64,000 bases of DNA from Rhodocollybia butyracea. Its lineage: Eukaryota > Basidiomycota > Agaricomycetes > Agaricales > Omphalotaceae. The translations under genes and the position numbers were made by a program. The notes under the pieces were generated by a model. That model made no database searches. It was not told the DNA's origin and saw nothing but the letters and a program-made list of their open reading frames with translations. Numbering within the stretch: the first letter of the stretch is position 1; each line of letters starts with the position of its first letter. The stretch is from the NCBI GenBank assembly GCA_015501585.1, contig JADNRY010000007.1, positions 496,001 to 560,000 of the forward strand. The letters are read 5' to 3'. This document shows positions 45,571 to 56,413 of the stretch, one piece after another.

Positions 45571-48500
45571 TTAACTTGCACGCCACTGCAATTCTGATAA
45601 CCGGGGGGAAACTGCGTCTTGGCTTTCCAAAGTGAGCACGGCTGCACGCTGCGCAATGTCCATGATTTGGAATAGAGTTTCTGGACTCTCGAAGGCACTG
45701 GATTGCTGAATCAGCGAGGCCAACAGTGCTCCTGCAGCAACCGTTAGAATGATAGGAAGAGCGTTATATACGTAGTCTCTCTTACCTATCAATGAATCGC
45801 CAGCACCTGTAACGTTGATCAAACTTTTCACAGGTAGCGCCGGGAATTGGGAAACAACAATTGTCTCCCCCGAATCACTGTGGGATACAATATATCTTGC
45901 TTTGATATTACTCGGCTCGTTGTTCCATTTAGATGTAGGAATAGAGATCCTCATTACCACCAACACGCCCTTTTCTCCACACTTGACGATGATATGCCGA
46001 AAAAAGGGAAGGAGTTTGACTGCCATTTGTGCCACTCCCTGTTCCAAAAGAAAGGACAACGTCCCCTGTGAAGGGTCCTCAGACATCTTCGCTCGACATA
46101 AATGTTCCAAATCCATTCGATATTGCGATCCAAGTGAAAAACTATCCAACGCTGTCCAATAGCTTGGTCTCGACATTAAATCCGTAGGACCCTCGCCCGC
46201 AGCTACGTATAGTTCTCGGAGTTCGATGAGATTCGGAGAGATAAAATCGATGGGTGATATATGGTGGTTCAAGTTAGCTTCGACGGCTTTCAATATCCGA
46301 GTTGATTTGATTACTGAAGTGGGCTCGCTGTATGGACAAGCATTTTTGAGGATCTGTGAGCCAGACACAGGAACGGCCTACTCACAAAAACACTACAACC
46401 CGCATGCTGTTGATCAGCGATATAGGAGCGTGTGTGCAAGGACGAACCTTTGACTCCTTGCTCCTTAAGCCACTTCGTAACAGTGGCTATTACTTCCGGC
46501 GATGAGTTGCCATCCATAGCAACTATTTCAGGTTTTCTTTCCATGATAATTTTGATAGCCTAAAAGACATGGTTTGATCGGTTAGTGAGCGTTCATAACT
46601 TACCTACGCACCTCACGAGCGGCCAAGGCCTCAGTTATAGCCATATCCGCGATACCTGTAGTCAAATTACCCTCGCGATCCATGATCATGTTACAGACAG
46701 CCGTCCGCTGGCCTTGTTGCATTAAAAGGCCGTCAGTTCTCATTCCAAGGGACTCTGTCCCCTTGACTAACAGATTTCCGAAAGAGTCATCGCCGATCGG
46801 AGAAGCTAACAGTACAGATTGTTTTTTCTGGAGCAACGCGATGTGCAGCTTCTGCGATGTTTCGTCCTACACCACCCAAAGAAACAGAGATACTACCTGG
46901 AACTGTCGAACCTATAGCAGAATTTGAAGCATCGAAAGCCTTAGCGGTAACATCCACAGCGGCAGCACCGAGCACGACAAGTTTGGCTTTTTCATTTTCA
47001 ACTCGCGTCAGCTTGGGTAAAGAGTCAGACTGAGGTGTCCATCCAGAGGGATTGGAGGTCCCAGTTATGTTTGAGTAGGGCTTTTGTAAATAGAAAGACA
47101 AGTATTATGATACATCGCACGGAGCCAAGCGATCAGCTGCTTACTTGCTCCTGGGCCAACTTTTGGTATTCCACAGCTATCTGACCTCCTACGTGAAAGT
47201 ATGGGACCACATTTCCGCTCATTAGAAGAACATCGACTCACCTATGAGGGCGGTATTCTCGAGGAGGGCTATGTTCGAGGTTATTGAGGTACCCTTTGAA
47301 AGCTCACTAACACGTTTCAAGAGCCAGGGTGTAGCTTCTTTGCCTTGTCTACTAATACCGTTTGCCTCAGATTCTGCTACTGCTTGGTCAACAGCTAGTT
47401 GGATCTCCGCCCCAGCCGCTTCGTATTTATCTGGTATTGGTACGGCAAATAAAACGCCATTTTGCATACGAAGCTGTGATTGTGTGTCTAAAGAGAAACA
47501 GTTAGCAAGTCGTATGGAGAAGGAAATGTTCATTACGGAGGATTTTGGCAGCGATAGATGGTGAAGCAGCATTCCAAGGTACCTAAGTTTGGATAAACAT
47601 TCAACTTCACACTCAGAGGACATTAGCGTACTTCGAAGCCACTACGGGGAGAGAAGAAGGCAGGGAACTCTCTCGAAGGTCCGTAAGACAACACAGGTAC
47701 GCCTAGGGTTTCCTAACAACCTTTGTCAGGTAGGGGTTGCAAGACCTTCTTAGACAAACCAAATATTCCAGGGTTCTATAGCCGATCTCAGCACAAAACT
47801 GTAGAGGTGAAATCTCTATTTACCGTTGTATATCCAATATTGACTTGACGCCCGACGATACAAGACCCACTGGACAGCGAGTAAGTTCTTGTAAATCAGC
47901 CGATATGTCCATTGCTAGAGGGCATGACAGTCAGTGGACGGACAAAAAGCACTTTAAAGAGTTCATATATGTACTGGATTCGCCTCCACGGTGTACACCA
48001 CCTAGTCTACAAGAATATAAGATAAAAAATGGTACGAATGTAACGGACGTACCCTCCGGTTGCAAAGACCTAGAAGTTGGCACGAAATTTAGCTCAGATT
48101 CAACGTCAAACTTGTTCTAACCGACCTTGATTCCTGCCAAAGCTGCAAAAACCAGCGTTGCGGCACAAGTGGTACCACCATCAGCTTTCATAGCGATTGC
48201 CTGTTGCGAAAAGAACGATTAAAAAAAAAATAGTGCGAATGAGGTAAACGTACAGGCGCGATATCGCGCCGAGATATTTTAAACACCGAACCAGGCTTTG
48301 CAGGACTGGCCAGTCGCTCTAGCTCAGCCTTCTCCAGCCCAATTTTGATTCTTCCTTCGACAATACCTATGGTAGCTGGGACAGCACCGGTGGATCTCAC
48401 GATTTGCTCGAGAGAAGTTGCCAATTCAACGTTTGTTGGGTATTCAAAACCATGCGTTACGAGAGTGGTTTCAAGAGCGACTACCGATTTTTTTGAGGAG

Positions 48501-48637
48501 AGCGCATCAAGGACTTCAGGATGAACATCAAGAGGAACATTTTGCGGAAGGCCAGAGTTGGAAAATCCCCTGGTAGTTATTGAAAGTGGTTTGTACTGCT
48601 TGAACGCGCGGCCTGTGGCTTCAAGTAGTACCTGCAT
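45571..48637 (-). CDS. Bifunctional pseudouridine-5'-phosphate glycosidase / PfkB kinase
   Basis: A fusion of PsuG (indigoidine synthase A-like glycosidase) and a PfkB-family pseudouridine kinase. Together they break pseudouridine down to uracil and ribose 5-phosphate. The PsuG half has VVALETTLVTHGFEYPTNVE, IGIVEGRIKIGL, GGLGGVHRGGE and MDISADLQELTRCPVGLVSSG. The kinase half has LVVLGAAAVDVTAKAFD, SLGGVGRNIAEAAHRV, SPIGDDSFGNLL and the C-terminal catalytic segment NVTGAGDSLIG. Many short introns interrupt the gene. The ATG at 48637 begins a probable presequence, so mitochondrial location is possible. It converges with IRC3, 68 bp apart. Confidence 0.93.
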
Positions 48638-48719
48638 CCTCGCCAGCCTGTGATTTGTTTTAAGCGCCGTATGAAGGGCTCGAAAATAAGCGCCGAAATA
48701 CGTTCATCACTACACTACC

Positions 48720-49390
48720 ATGCTGACTCCTGGTTCATCTGTGGAAGGCTCTATTGAACTTCCTGGCGCAGTTTGCTCGATATCAAACAAGTTGGACTCG
48801 ATAGAGACCATCGTAAATCAAGTACTGGATTATCGATGCGGGGCGATAGCGACGTCGTGGATCTTCTTGCTCGGGGTATCATTGACTCATGCTGCTCGCT
48901 TAGGTTCATCGGTACCACGCGTAATTCCTTCCAAGGTCAGCGTGCAAAACTCATATGGACAGCAATCTCATCCTATAACCTAGGCAAGGTCGTAACTAAG
49001 CTCGAGTACCAAGCGTACACCAAACTCGCTTTGAAAACAATGGCCAAAATCGTAAGCGATGCCCAAACTAGTATATTGCGTTCAGAGCATACACCGTCAC
49101 AAACGACAACACCTGGACTCGTTATGATAGCCATACATCACAGAATCGGCGTGGTGAAAATCGGTGAACCATCAATAGGTATGTAAATTAACACCTCCGT
49201 TCGGTTCGACCCAAACACTGGAGTGAACGTGAACTTGACAGTAATCGCGGTCTCGTCTCCCCATCGAAAAGAAGCATTCAACGCATGCGAATTTATCCTC
49301 GAAGAGGTGAAGCGTAAGGCGCAAATATGGAAAAGAGAGTATTATGAGGGTGAAGATGAAAGTGAGGCAGAGTGGAAGTCAAATACATGA
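48720..49390 (+). CDS. MOCS2B: Molybdopterin synthase catalytic (large) subunit
   Basis: MoaE-type subunit that inserts dithiolene sulfur into precursor Z to make molybdopterin. Four exons encode about 175 aa. They read CGAIATFIGTTRNSFQG, then KVVTKLEYQAYTKLALKTM, then AIHHRIGVVKIGEPSI, then VIAVSSPHRKEAFNACEF and IWKREYYEGEDESEAEWKSNT. HRKEAF and the Lys in IWKRE are conserved active-site elements. The start is 82 bp from the divergent PsuG-PsuK start. The stop is 9 bp from the stop of the Ice2-like gene on the other strand. Confidence 0.94.
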
Positions 49391-49399
49391 CAGTAGGAT

Positions 49400-50917
49400 C
49401 TATTCTACTTTCCAGTCCTTGACAGCATCATTGTCAGCGCTGACTAGCAGCTCTATCCCCCACATTATCAATGTGAAGAATATGTTGATCCATCGCCACC
49501 ACACCTGGGAAGAGTGATCGAGTACTAAATCACGCAAATCAAGGAAAGCACTTGTCATCTAGTTGAGTGGACTCACGCAGAAGATGCGAGTAGACGGTAA
49601 CAAAGAGCAGTTGCCGGTACGTTAGTAGGATACGAGTCAATGTAGACGTCTGTATCAAGCACAACGGTCAGCATCAAATGACTTGAAAAAACAGCTTCGT
49701 ACAGGTCGATCATCCCATCGGTTGTCTACACCTGTTTCTGACTCCCAGCTATCCGCACCGATGGTAGGTAATATGCGAGAGGCAACATGCAAGATAGTTA
49801 GTCGATAGAAAAGGGTTATGAGCACGGGCTTGGGTAATGTGTTTGTCACAAAGTTCTGCAAGGCTTCGAAATGTGGTTTTAGATTGCCAATAAGCGGAAG
49901 ACTACACTTGGATTTATAAAGAGCAGAACAAATGAGAATTAAAAGAGGGACGCACTATGAGGATGCCGTGTCAAGAAAAAATGGCTGGTTCTGATCAGCT
50001 CCACAGAGCCAGACATTATACGCGATGAATAAACTGAGGGCAGATGATTCGATAATGTTTGTTTTCCTCAAAACAAATCCGATGAAGGTCAGAAAGACGA
50101 GAGCCGTGAGCGCGACCCCGAGGAACGTGGATGACAATGGAGAAGAGGCTGCAGCAGGATAAGACTTGTATAACAAGTTAGACAAGGACAGAGAAATCGA
50201 GGGTTTGATTGAAACTCACGGAAACAATCCACCAAGCGGAAGTCACATAGGCTGCAGCAGAAGCCACGAGTAGGGTGAACTGCGAGATCTCGGTGTCGGC
50301 TTGCTCAATACGTCTTTTACCCAGCTGTCCAAGTCTTATAGAACCGTCAGCGACGACCATCTAGGCTTCGAGGTTTCATTGCTACCTTTGAGCCACTATC
50401 AGTGATGATAGTCCTTCTAAAAGGACGAAAAAAGGGCCCCACTACATAGGTATTCAATTCGAAATGAATATTGCGAGGTGTACAAAGGAAAGAAAACATT
50501 ACCAGGGACAGTGTATTACCCCACAAGCGAGCAGCGGTCATAATCCACGGATTGACATTGGAAGAAAAGACATTGAAGCAAAGGAGAAGCAAGAAGGGAT
50601 GTATGGGGACTTGAAGAAAGGTCAAGTTTGGAATCTCGAGTAGGACCATGGTGCCATGCACGACCGAGTGAATAGCCAAACAAAGGGAAAGAAGAAGAAA
50701 GGCTGGAGTGGATAGAGTGGCTAGTGTAAGTGGGCTACGAGAGACATAGGTTAAGACATGACAGATGAGCAATTATACAGATATTCACAGAAAAAGCAGA
50801 ATCTGTGCCACAGTTATTGATCTTGAGAGAAAAATTAAGCGATGTTGCTCGAAACAAATATGTGAATCTATACTTTGCTGTGCTCGAAAAAGCTCGCCAT
50901 AAGAGAGGACTGGACAT
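49400..50917 (-). CDS. ICE2: ER membrane protein Ice2
   Basis: Multi-pass ER protein which in yeast promotes cortical ER inheritance and membrane biogenesis. Exons encode hydrophobic stretches: LTLATLSTPAFLLLSLCLAI, FLQVPIHPFLLLLCFNVF, FLGVALTALVFLTFIGFVL and others. Family-specific blocks are NTLPKPVLITLFYRLTIL with RILPTIGADSWESE and WDDRP, and the C-terminal WWRWINIFFTLIMWGIELL followed by DWKVE and the stop. The proposed start MSSPLLWRAFSS at 50917 is the best upstream ATG, but the first junction is uncertain. Identification rests on the C-terminal half. Confidence 0.82.
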
Positions 50918-51810
50918 GACAAGGTCGTAAGATAAAAGAGACTACTAGCCACAATAGACCATGAGGTTTAAGAAGAGTCACGGCTTGTCACGGCATGAGC
51001 TGTTACTGTCACTTTCGTGCCTCGGCCCGCAAAAGGCCGCAAGTAACGTTACTCCAATGCTCGGACAGCAGACGACGTCCCTTCTTGTACAGAAACTCCT
51101 TCATACTTGAAGCTTGACCTACGGCGGGGCGATGATCGAGCTTCAGTTATTATGAAATCTCTACTCGTCGCGCTGGCGGCGCCAGCTTGTTCATATCGCT
51201 CCTCGTTTTCGTCTTCCCCTCGCGCCTGGTCTAATCTCACAAAGGCCATTGCATCTGCAATTGCTTTTCTTGTTAAAATCCCTCACTCTCGCATGCCAAC
51301 GAACTTATTTGATTAGAACATTACTGTTAAGGGTCCTTGCCTACTTGGTTGAACGACGCCAGTGAAGCGCGGATCATTATGTGTGAAGCCTTTTGGCCGC
51401 AGGAGTTTGACCACTGGACTGTTTTGGACGTTGTTCCAGCGCAGAATCTACTGAGAGTGTTTTCCTTTCTCTCACCCGTGATGTGTACATTTGATTTATT
51501 GATCATATCTTTTACGTCGGCAGTTGACTGTACTTCTGTATCTACTTGCCAATTGGACCTAAACGCAGTTTACAAAGCTGAGTCAGTCAAATCTAACTAA
51601 CTTCCTACACGAACAATGACTTTACTGGTGTCGGAAAAGAGAGGTACCGCTGATACCATGCCACCTGTTGCGCCTGCAGATAATTACGATTTGAAACACG
51701 ATAGAGATTGAAGTTAGTCGCGATTGTATTACATGGTTGACACTAAGCAAAGATTACAGGCAAAACATCCTACTTTATCAATACAAAAAGATCCCCTTCA
51801 TCGTGCCACT
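50918..51810. other. 893-bp gap without a convincing gene
   Basis: Short open frames on both strands (such as 51049-51249 on the minus strand and 51337-51600 on the plus strand) show no domain. The region may contain the Ice2 promoter and the 3' untranslated region of the mutase. I assign nothing. Confidence 0.4.
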
Positions 51811-53722
51811 CTACAAGAATTCTTTGGGACGACTGGTAGGGTCTCCTCCTGCCTCATCATACACCAGGCCTGCAACACGCATGGCAAGCTCTGGTGAAAA
51901 AAAAAAATCAGCTATCACAAATTTCGGCGGTTGACGACACTTACCGTCAGCCTGAGACTTGAGCGATGCTTCAGCATACACCCGAACTACATCTTCCGTA
52001 CCACTCGGCCGAACAAAGGATCGCCCGCCCTGGTATCGTAATACCAACTCATCTATTCTCGCCTGAAGACCAGGAGGTGAAACCAAACGACGCTCAGCAT
52101 CCTCCGTCTTGAAAGCATTTCTGTCAGGGACGGAGCATTTGGCGAGGCGATTCGGAAGATCGACATATAAGGAATCCCATTCCTCTCCTCTGTACGATTT
52201 ATGGGTGAGAACGACTTCGACAAGGAGCATGTCGGAGAGGGCGTCACCGACGGTTTGGTTGATGAGTTCCGTCAAGCTGACAAGGTGTTCCACGGCGCGG
52301 GATTGCGCAGGCGTCGAAGGCTGATACTCAGCAAGTATATCTACGGTGGGCTGCGAGAACAGGACTGTACCATGGCCGTTTGCCTCAAAGTAAACACCAA
52401 CATTGTACCTCTCAGCAGCATGATGCAAATGCTTAACTCCGGTGGAAACACATTTTACTGGAAGACGCTGACGGAATTGTGTAACCAGGTTTTCATCAGG
52501 CAAATAGATAAGCGCACCTCTTGCAGATATTTTGTGGATGCACCGTTGGCATAAGCTGTTTGTACGACACCAACTTTGATCTTCTCTTCCAGACCAGCAA
52601 CTTTGACCAATTCTATGATGAACGCAGCAACGAGTGCGGCGATCTTATCACCATCTAGCATGTGGAAAGCGCCGCGGTCATCGAGGTAGTAATATATCAG
52701 ACGATCAGCATCTCCGTCGAGACTACAGGCGCGTTGACCCGGCTGAAGAACATTGGCCAAGGAAGGAGGGATTTTCTGAGAAACTTTAACAAAGTCAGCA
52801 CCACAAGCGTTGTTCAGCGCGCCCGGAGTAGTGGTCGATGCATTCTCCAGAACGAGTTCCAGCGTATTCCCAAGCGATTCGTTGAGTGTTTTCGCAGCCA
52901 AAGCACCTACACCATTTGCGCAATCGATGACCAAAGGTGGCTGAACTGCTTTTCCGGTCTATATTATAGTCAACAACCAGCACTGACACCTGAATGTTTG
53001 ACGCACAACAAGCTTCTTGTAGGAAGTACTAAGCTTGGCAAAGTAACCTGCCTCAGTGTCTTCTCCATAACTATATTTTGTTCCTTTCGTGTTGATCGAT
53101 CGAACGAGATAATGAAGAATGGGAGTCGTAGTTACACCGGCGTTTCTTGCTGTGGCACCCATCGCTTTGAAGCCATCTTCGAGGGCAGCGACAAGAGATG
53201 GCCAGAAGGGCGCGTGTCTCGGGCGTAGACAACGTTGGCTGGCTTTGACAAGTCGATCTTGGCTGTCTGTACCAGAACTTCAAGCGCGTCGACGAGATCG
53301 TCTGCAGTAGATGCGTTGGCAATTGTGGTAGCATGGACTTCCCAAGAGGCTTCTAGCATTTCTCCACGAGGGTCAACGAGTTTTACTCCATTGTCCTAGA
53401 CATTTTCATAAGAAATGAACTATCAGCCTATCACGATAAGAGCATACATACCGGTTCTGGGTTATGGGACGCAGTGACCATTACTCCAATCGTTCTGCCA
53501 TCGAGTTTTTTACTTCTCAAGGCGGCAACAATGCCTACTCGAAACAAGACAGAATCCAGAATACTTGCGCTATAACACAGTCAGATTTGGGTCCGTAGAA
53601 GCAGCTTGGATAACATACGTGGTCCTAAAGCCAGCAGTACCATACTGAAAACGGATGATTGATGGTTTGTGATGCTGGCCGCTGAGCAATTTGATGGATT
53701 CAACGGGGAGAGCAGAGGGCAT
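51811..53722 (-). CDS. PCM1: Phosphoacetylglucosamine mutase
   Basis: Converts GlcNAc-6-P to GlcNAc-1-P for UDP-GlcNAc and chitin synthesis. The N-terminus [16 protein letters not shown] leads to [19 protein letters not shown]. The phosphoserine loop is [18 protein letters not shown]. The metal site lies in [15 protein letters not shown], followed by [12 protein letters not shown], the sugar-binding [11 protein letters not shown] and the phosphate loop [17 protein letters not shown]. All catalytic elements are present. At about 53200 the frame shifts: TRPSG continues as [15 protein letters not shown] only if one extra C is present in a GGCC run. The start is 140 bp from that of SEC17 on the opposite strand. 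Confidence 0.93.
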
Positions 53723-53862
53723 GGTCAAAGTAAGAGATAAACTTTATGTCACTGTCAGCAACTTTAAATTTATAGACGCGGCGAGTTTAGCGCCGGTCAC
53801 TCAGCCACTGTCGTCACGATTGCCTAAATTCGGAATTCACATCTCTCCTTTGTACCACTCCG

Positions 53863-54884
53863 ATGCCTTCTAAATCTCCTGCTCAAGTCCTGCTAGAGAA
53901 AGCGGATAAGAAAGCCAACTCATCTGCTGGCTGGTTCAACTCGTCTTCAACTAAATTCGAGGAAGCCGGTGATCTCTATCAGCAGGCCGCCAACTCGTTC
54001 AAGCTCGAGAAGCTGTTCAAAGAGGCGGGTGATTGTTTTGCAAGAGAAGCAGAATGCAGAGAACAATGCAAGGAAACTAACGAGGCCGCCAATGCTTGGT
54101 GGAACGCTGCTAAAGCATACAAACGAGGATTCCCAAATTGTACGTGTTTAACGATCGCGCTTGATATATCAGCTAGACTGAACATACTCTTCAGTGGCAA
54201 TCCAAGCATTGACTCAGACCATCACTCATCTCACAAAGAGTGGTCGTTTCAGACAGGCTGCTGACCGAGAGAAAGAAATCGGCCAAATCTATATTCAAGA
54301 ATCTCAGGATATTCGGAAAGCTTGCGAGAGCTATGAACGAGCCGGAGACTGGTACGCCCAAGAAGATGCAGCGGCGTAAGTATATTGGGCTTTCTTCTTT
54401 GGTTTGTATCTGAGTTCTTTCTAGTACTGCAAATGCCTGCTACAAAGACGCTGCCGATCTTCACGCTGAAATCGACGAGTTTCCTCAGGCCATCGCTCGT
54501 TATGAGCAGGTCGCAGACCACTCTCTTACGTCTGCACTAACGAAATACAGTGTGAAGGAATACTGGCTGAGAGCTGGTCTCTGTGCATTAGCGATGGGTG
54601 TAGGTGTATCTGTTTACCTGTTTAATTCTTGTATTGATTGATACCAGGATCCTGTTACTGCGAAACGAAACATGCAAAAGTATGCCACCCAGGACGCGAC
54701 TTTTGTATCCACCCGTGAAGCCAAATTCGTGAATGCTCTCATCGAATCTGTTGAAGCTGGGGACCCCGAAGCCTTCACTGGAGCAGTGTTTGAGTTTGAT
54801 CAGGTCACAAAGTTGGATAATTGGAAGACGAGTATTCTTCTCAAAGTCAAGAGAGGAATCCAAGAAGAACCTGGCTTGACTTAG
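53863..54884 (+). CDS. SEC17: Alpha-SNAP (Sec17)
   Basis: Adaptor that recruits NSF/Sec18 to SNARE complexes for disassembly after membrane fusion. Four exons encode about 290 aa of helical TPR-like repeats. They read FEEAGDLYQQAANSFKLEK, EAANAWWNAAKAYKR, ESYERAGDWYAQEDA, TANACYKDAADLHAEI and YSVKEYWLRAGLCALAMG. The C-terminus TKLDNWKTSILLKVKRGIQ matches the region that stimulates NSF. The start ATG lies directly before the first helix. Identification is secure. Confidence 0.96.
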
Positions 54885-55026
54885 TAATAAGTAGCTCCTA
54901 GGGTCTACCTGTATCATATAATACTTAATTTTTGTCGATACTTGTGACTACGTGGCTGTGACGAATCCACGCCACGTAGTCACGCGTCTCATTTTCGCGC
55001 TTTCCAGTCTTTCCATCCTAGAAGAA

Positions 55027-55887
55027 ATGGTGCTGGCTTACCCTTTCTTAGCCCTACTCCATGTCATCTACTCGCTCGTTGTGGCCTCATTATCGCTTTT
55101 CAGACATCTTACCAGACCGACTCCGTCAGCGTTGAATGCGAAGCGCAGACGTATTCCTAAGCACCTCGCTCTTGTTTTTGTAGCAGATAATGAATTCGAC
55201 GAGCAAACAAATGAACACTGTATTAGAGAGAGTATACGCAAGGCCATCATTTGGTGCCAGCAAATTGGCATAACCCAGTTGTCGGTATACGACACCCATG
55301 GTACGCGACAGGCCGTACATGTAGATGTATCTCTGATGCATTTTCAACAGGAATTGTTCTGACAAGCATCGAAGATATCCCAGCATTTGAAGCCCAGGAT
55401 AATAACTTTGAACTTGACCGAGGACGCATAGTTTACCCTCCTACGCCTCCCCTGTCAGACTATTCTGGTTCGCGACCACTTTCGCCTCAAGAACTCGGTC
55501 ACAAATCATTTTCTACTCTTCACATTCCAACCCGAGGTATCACGCTCGACTTTACTCAAACTTCTTTCAATCTAATACTGTGTCCCCAGCCTCGAGAAAA
55601 TCACATTCTCTTACTCTCCATTTCTTGACGCGGGAAGCTTCCAAGCCTTCCATCGCTGCTACAACGCGCTCAATAGCAAGAATAGAACGCCAAACTTCCA
55701 AGAATGGTACCAAAGCAGCTTTTACGCTGTCGGTTGCTAATTTAGAAAGCTACTTAGAGGGTGCGTCAAGCGCTAATGTCTTCTTCATGCAACTAATCAA
55801 ACCCTTACAGGAAAGAGTGGATTATTACCTCCTGACTTTATGATCATACACCCTGTCCATCCCTCAAAATATCATAGAACCCCATAG
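55027..55887 (+). CDS. NUS1: Nus1/NgBR-like cis-prenyltransferase subunit, frame interrupted near 3' end
   Basis: Non-catalytic partner of dehydrodolichyl diphosphate synthase on the ER, needed for dolichol and N-glycosylation. The N-terminus has a hydrophobic segment (LAYPFLALLHVIYSLVVASL), then RRIPKHLALVFVADN and CQQIGITQLSVYDTHG, the usual Nus1 blocks. The last exon has LPPDFMIIHPVHPSKYHRTP and then a TAG at 55885-55887. The next frame continues IELHGYPPWQIRLTEI, the conserved C-terminal motif, to a stop at 55932-55934. One extra C in the CCCC run at 55880-55883 would join them. Confidence 0.82.
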
Positions 55888-55934
55888 AGTTGCATGGGTA
55901 CCCTCCATGGCAGATTCGATTGACAGAAATATAG

Positions 55935-56413
55935 TAAGTTCTCGTGTTCGTGTCTTTGCTTGGGTGGTATTGACAGAGAATTAGTTGTAATAGATTCCGA
56001 AAGCAGTATGAGGGCAGATTAATGTGGTTTTTACCTTCGCATATCAGCTCGAGCCTTCTTTCATCGAGCCTCACCGAGTGGGAGTTTCGGGAAGCGCTTG
56101 ACCAGTTTGCGTTTGCTGAAATGCGCTTAGGGAAGTAAAAGCTGCCTTTCGCGGAGTACCATACACCGAGTGGTTGCAGCCTCCCCTGATTGAAGTAAGT
56201 CCTTACTTGCCGGGCTGAAATGTGCCAAACCACCCGAGTCTGTTGTGTTCCTGTACGTGCTTGCTCCAGTCACCAGTGCGACAAATATAGACGGAAGTTC
56301 CTTACCGCCGATTAAGGACAGCCCCTGTAATCAAATAATACTCGAATTCGCAGCTGTTCGCGAATAATACAATGTCCGCGTGATTAATTGCTGATGGTTA
56401 TAAGTCTGGTCTC
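55935..56413. other. 479-bp intergenic region
   Basis: Between the Nus1-like and DUF2235 genes. An antisense open frame (55844-56233) has no recognisable features. The promoter and possibly the true first exon of the DUF2235 gene lie here. Confidence 0.4.

Noticed and set aside
51107..51600. Short open frames between ICE2 and the mutase
   Set aside because: No domain, no convincing splice joins and no conserved composition.
55803..55878. An intron in the last Nus1 exon to bypass the stop
   Set aside because: The only frame-compatible choice would remove the conserved LPPDFMIIHP segment.
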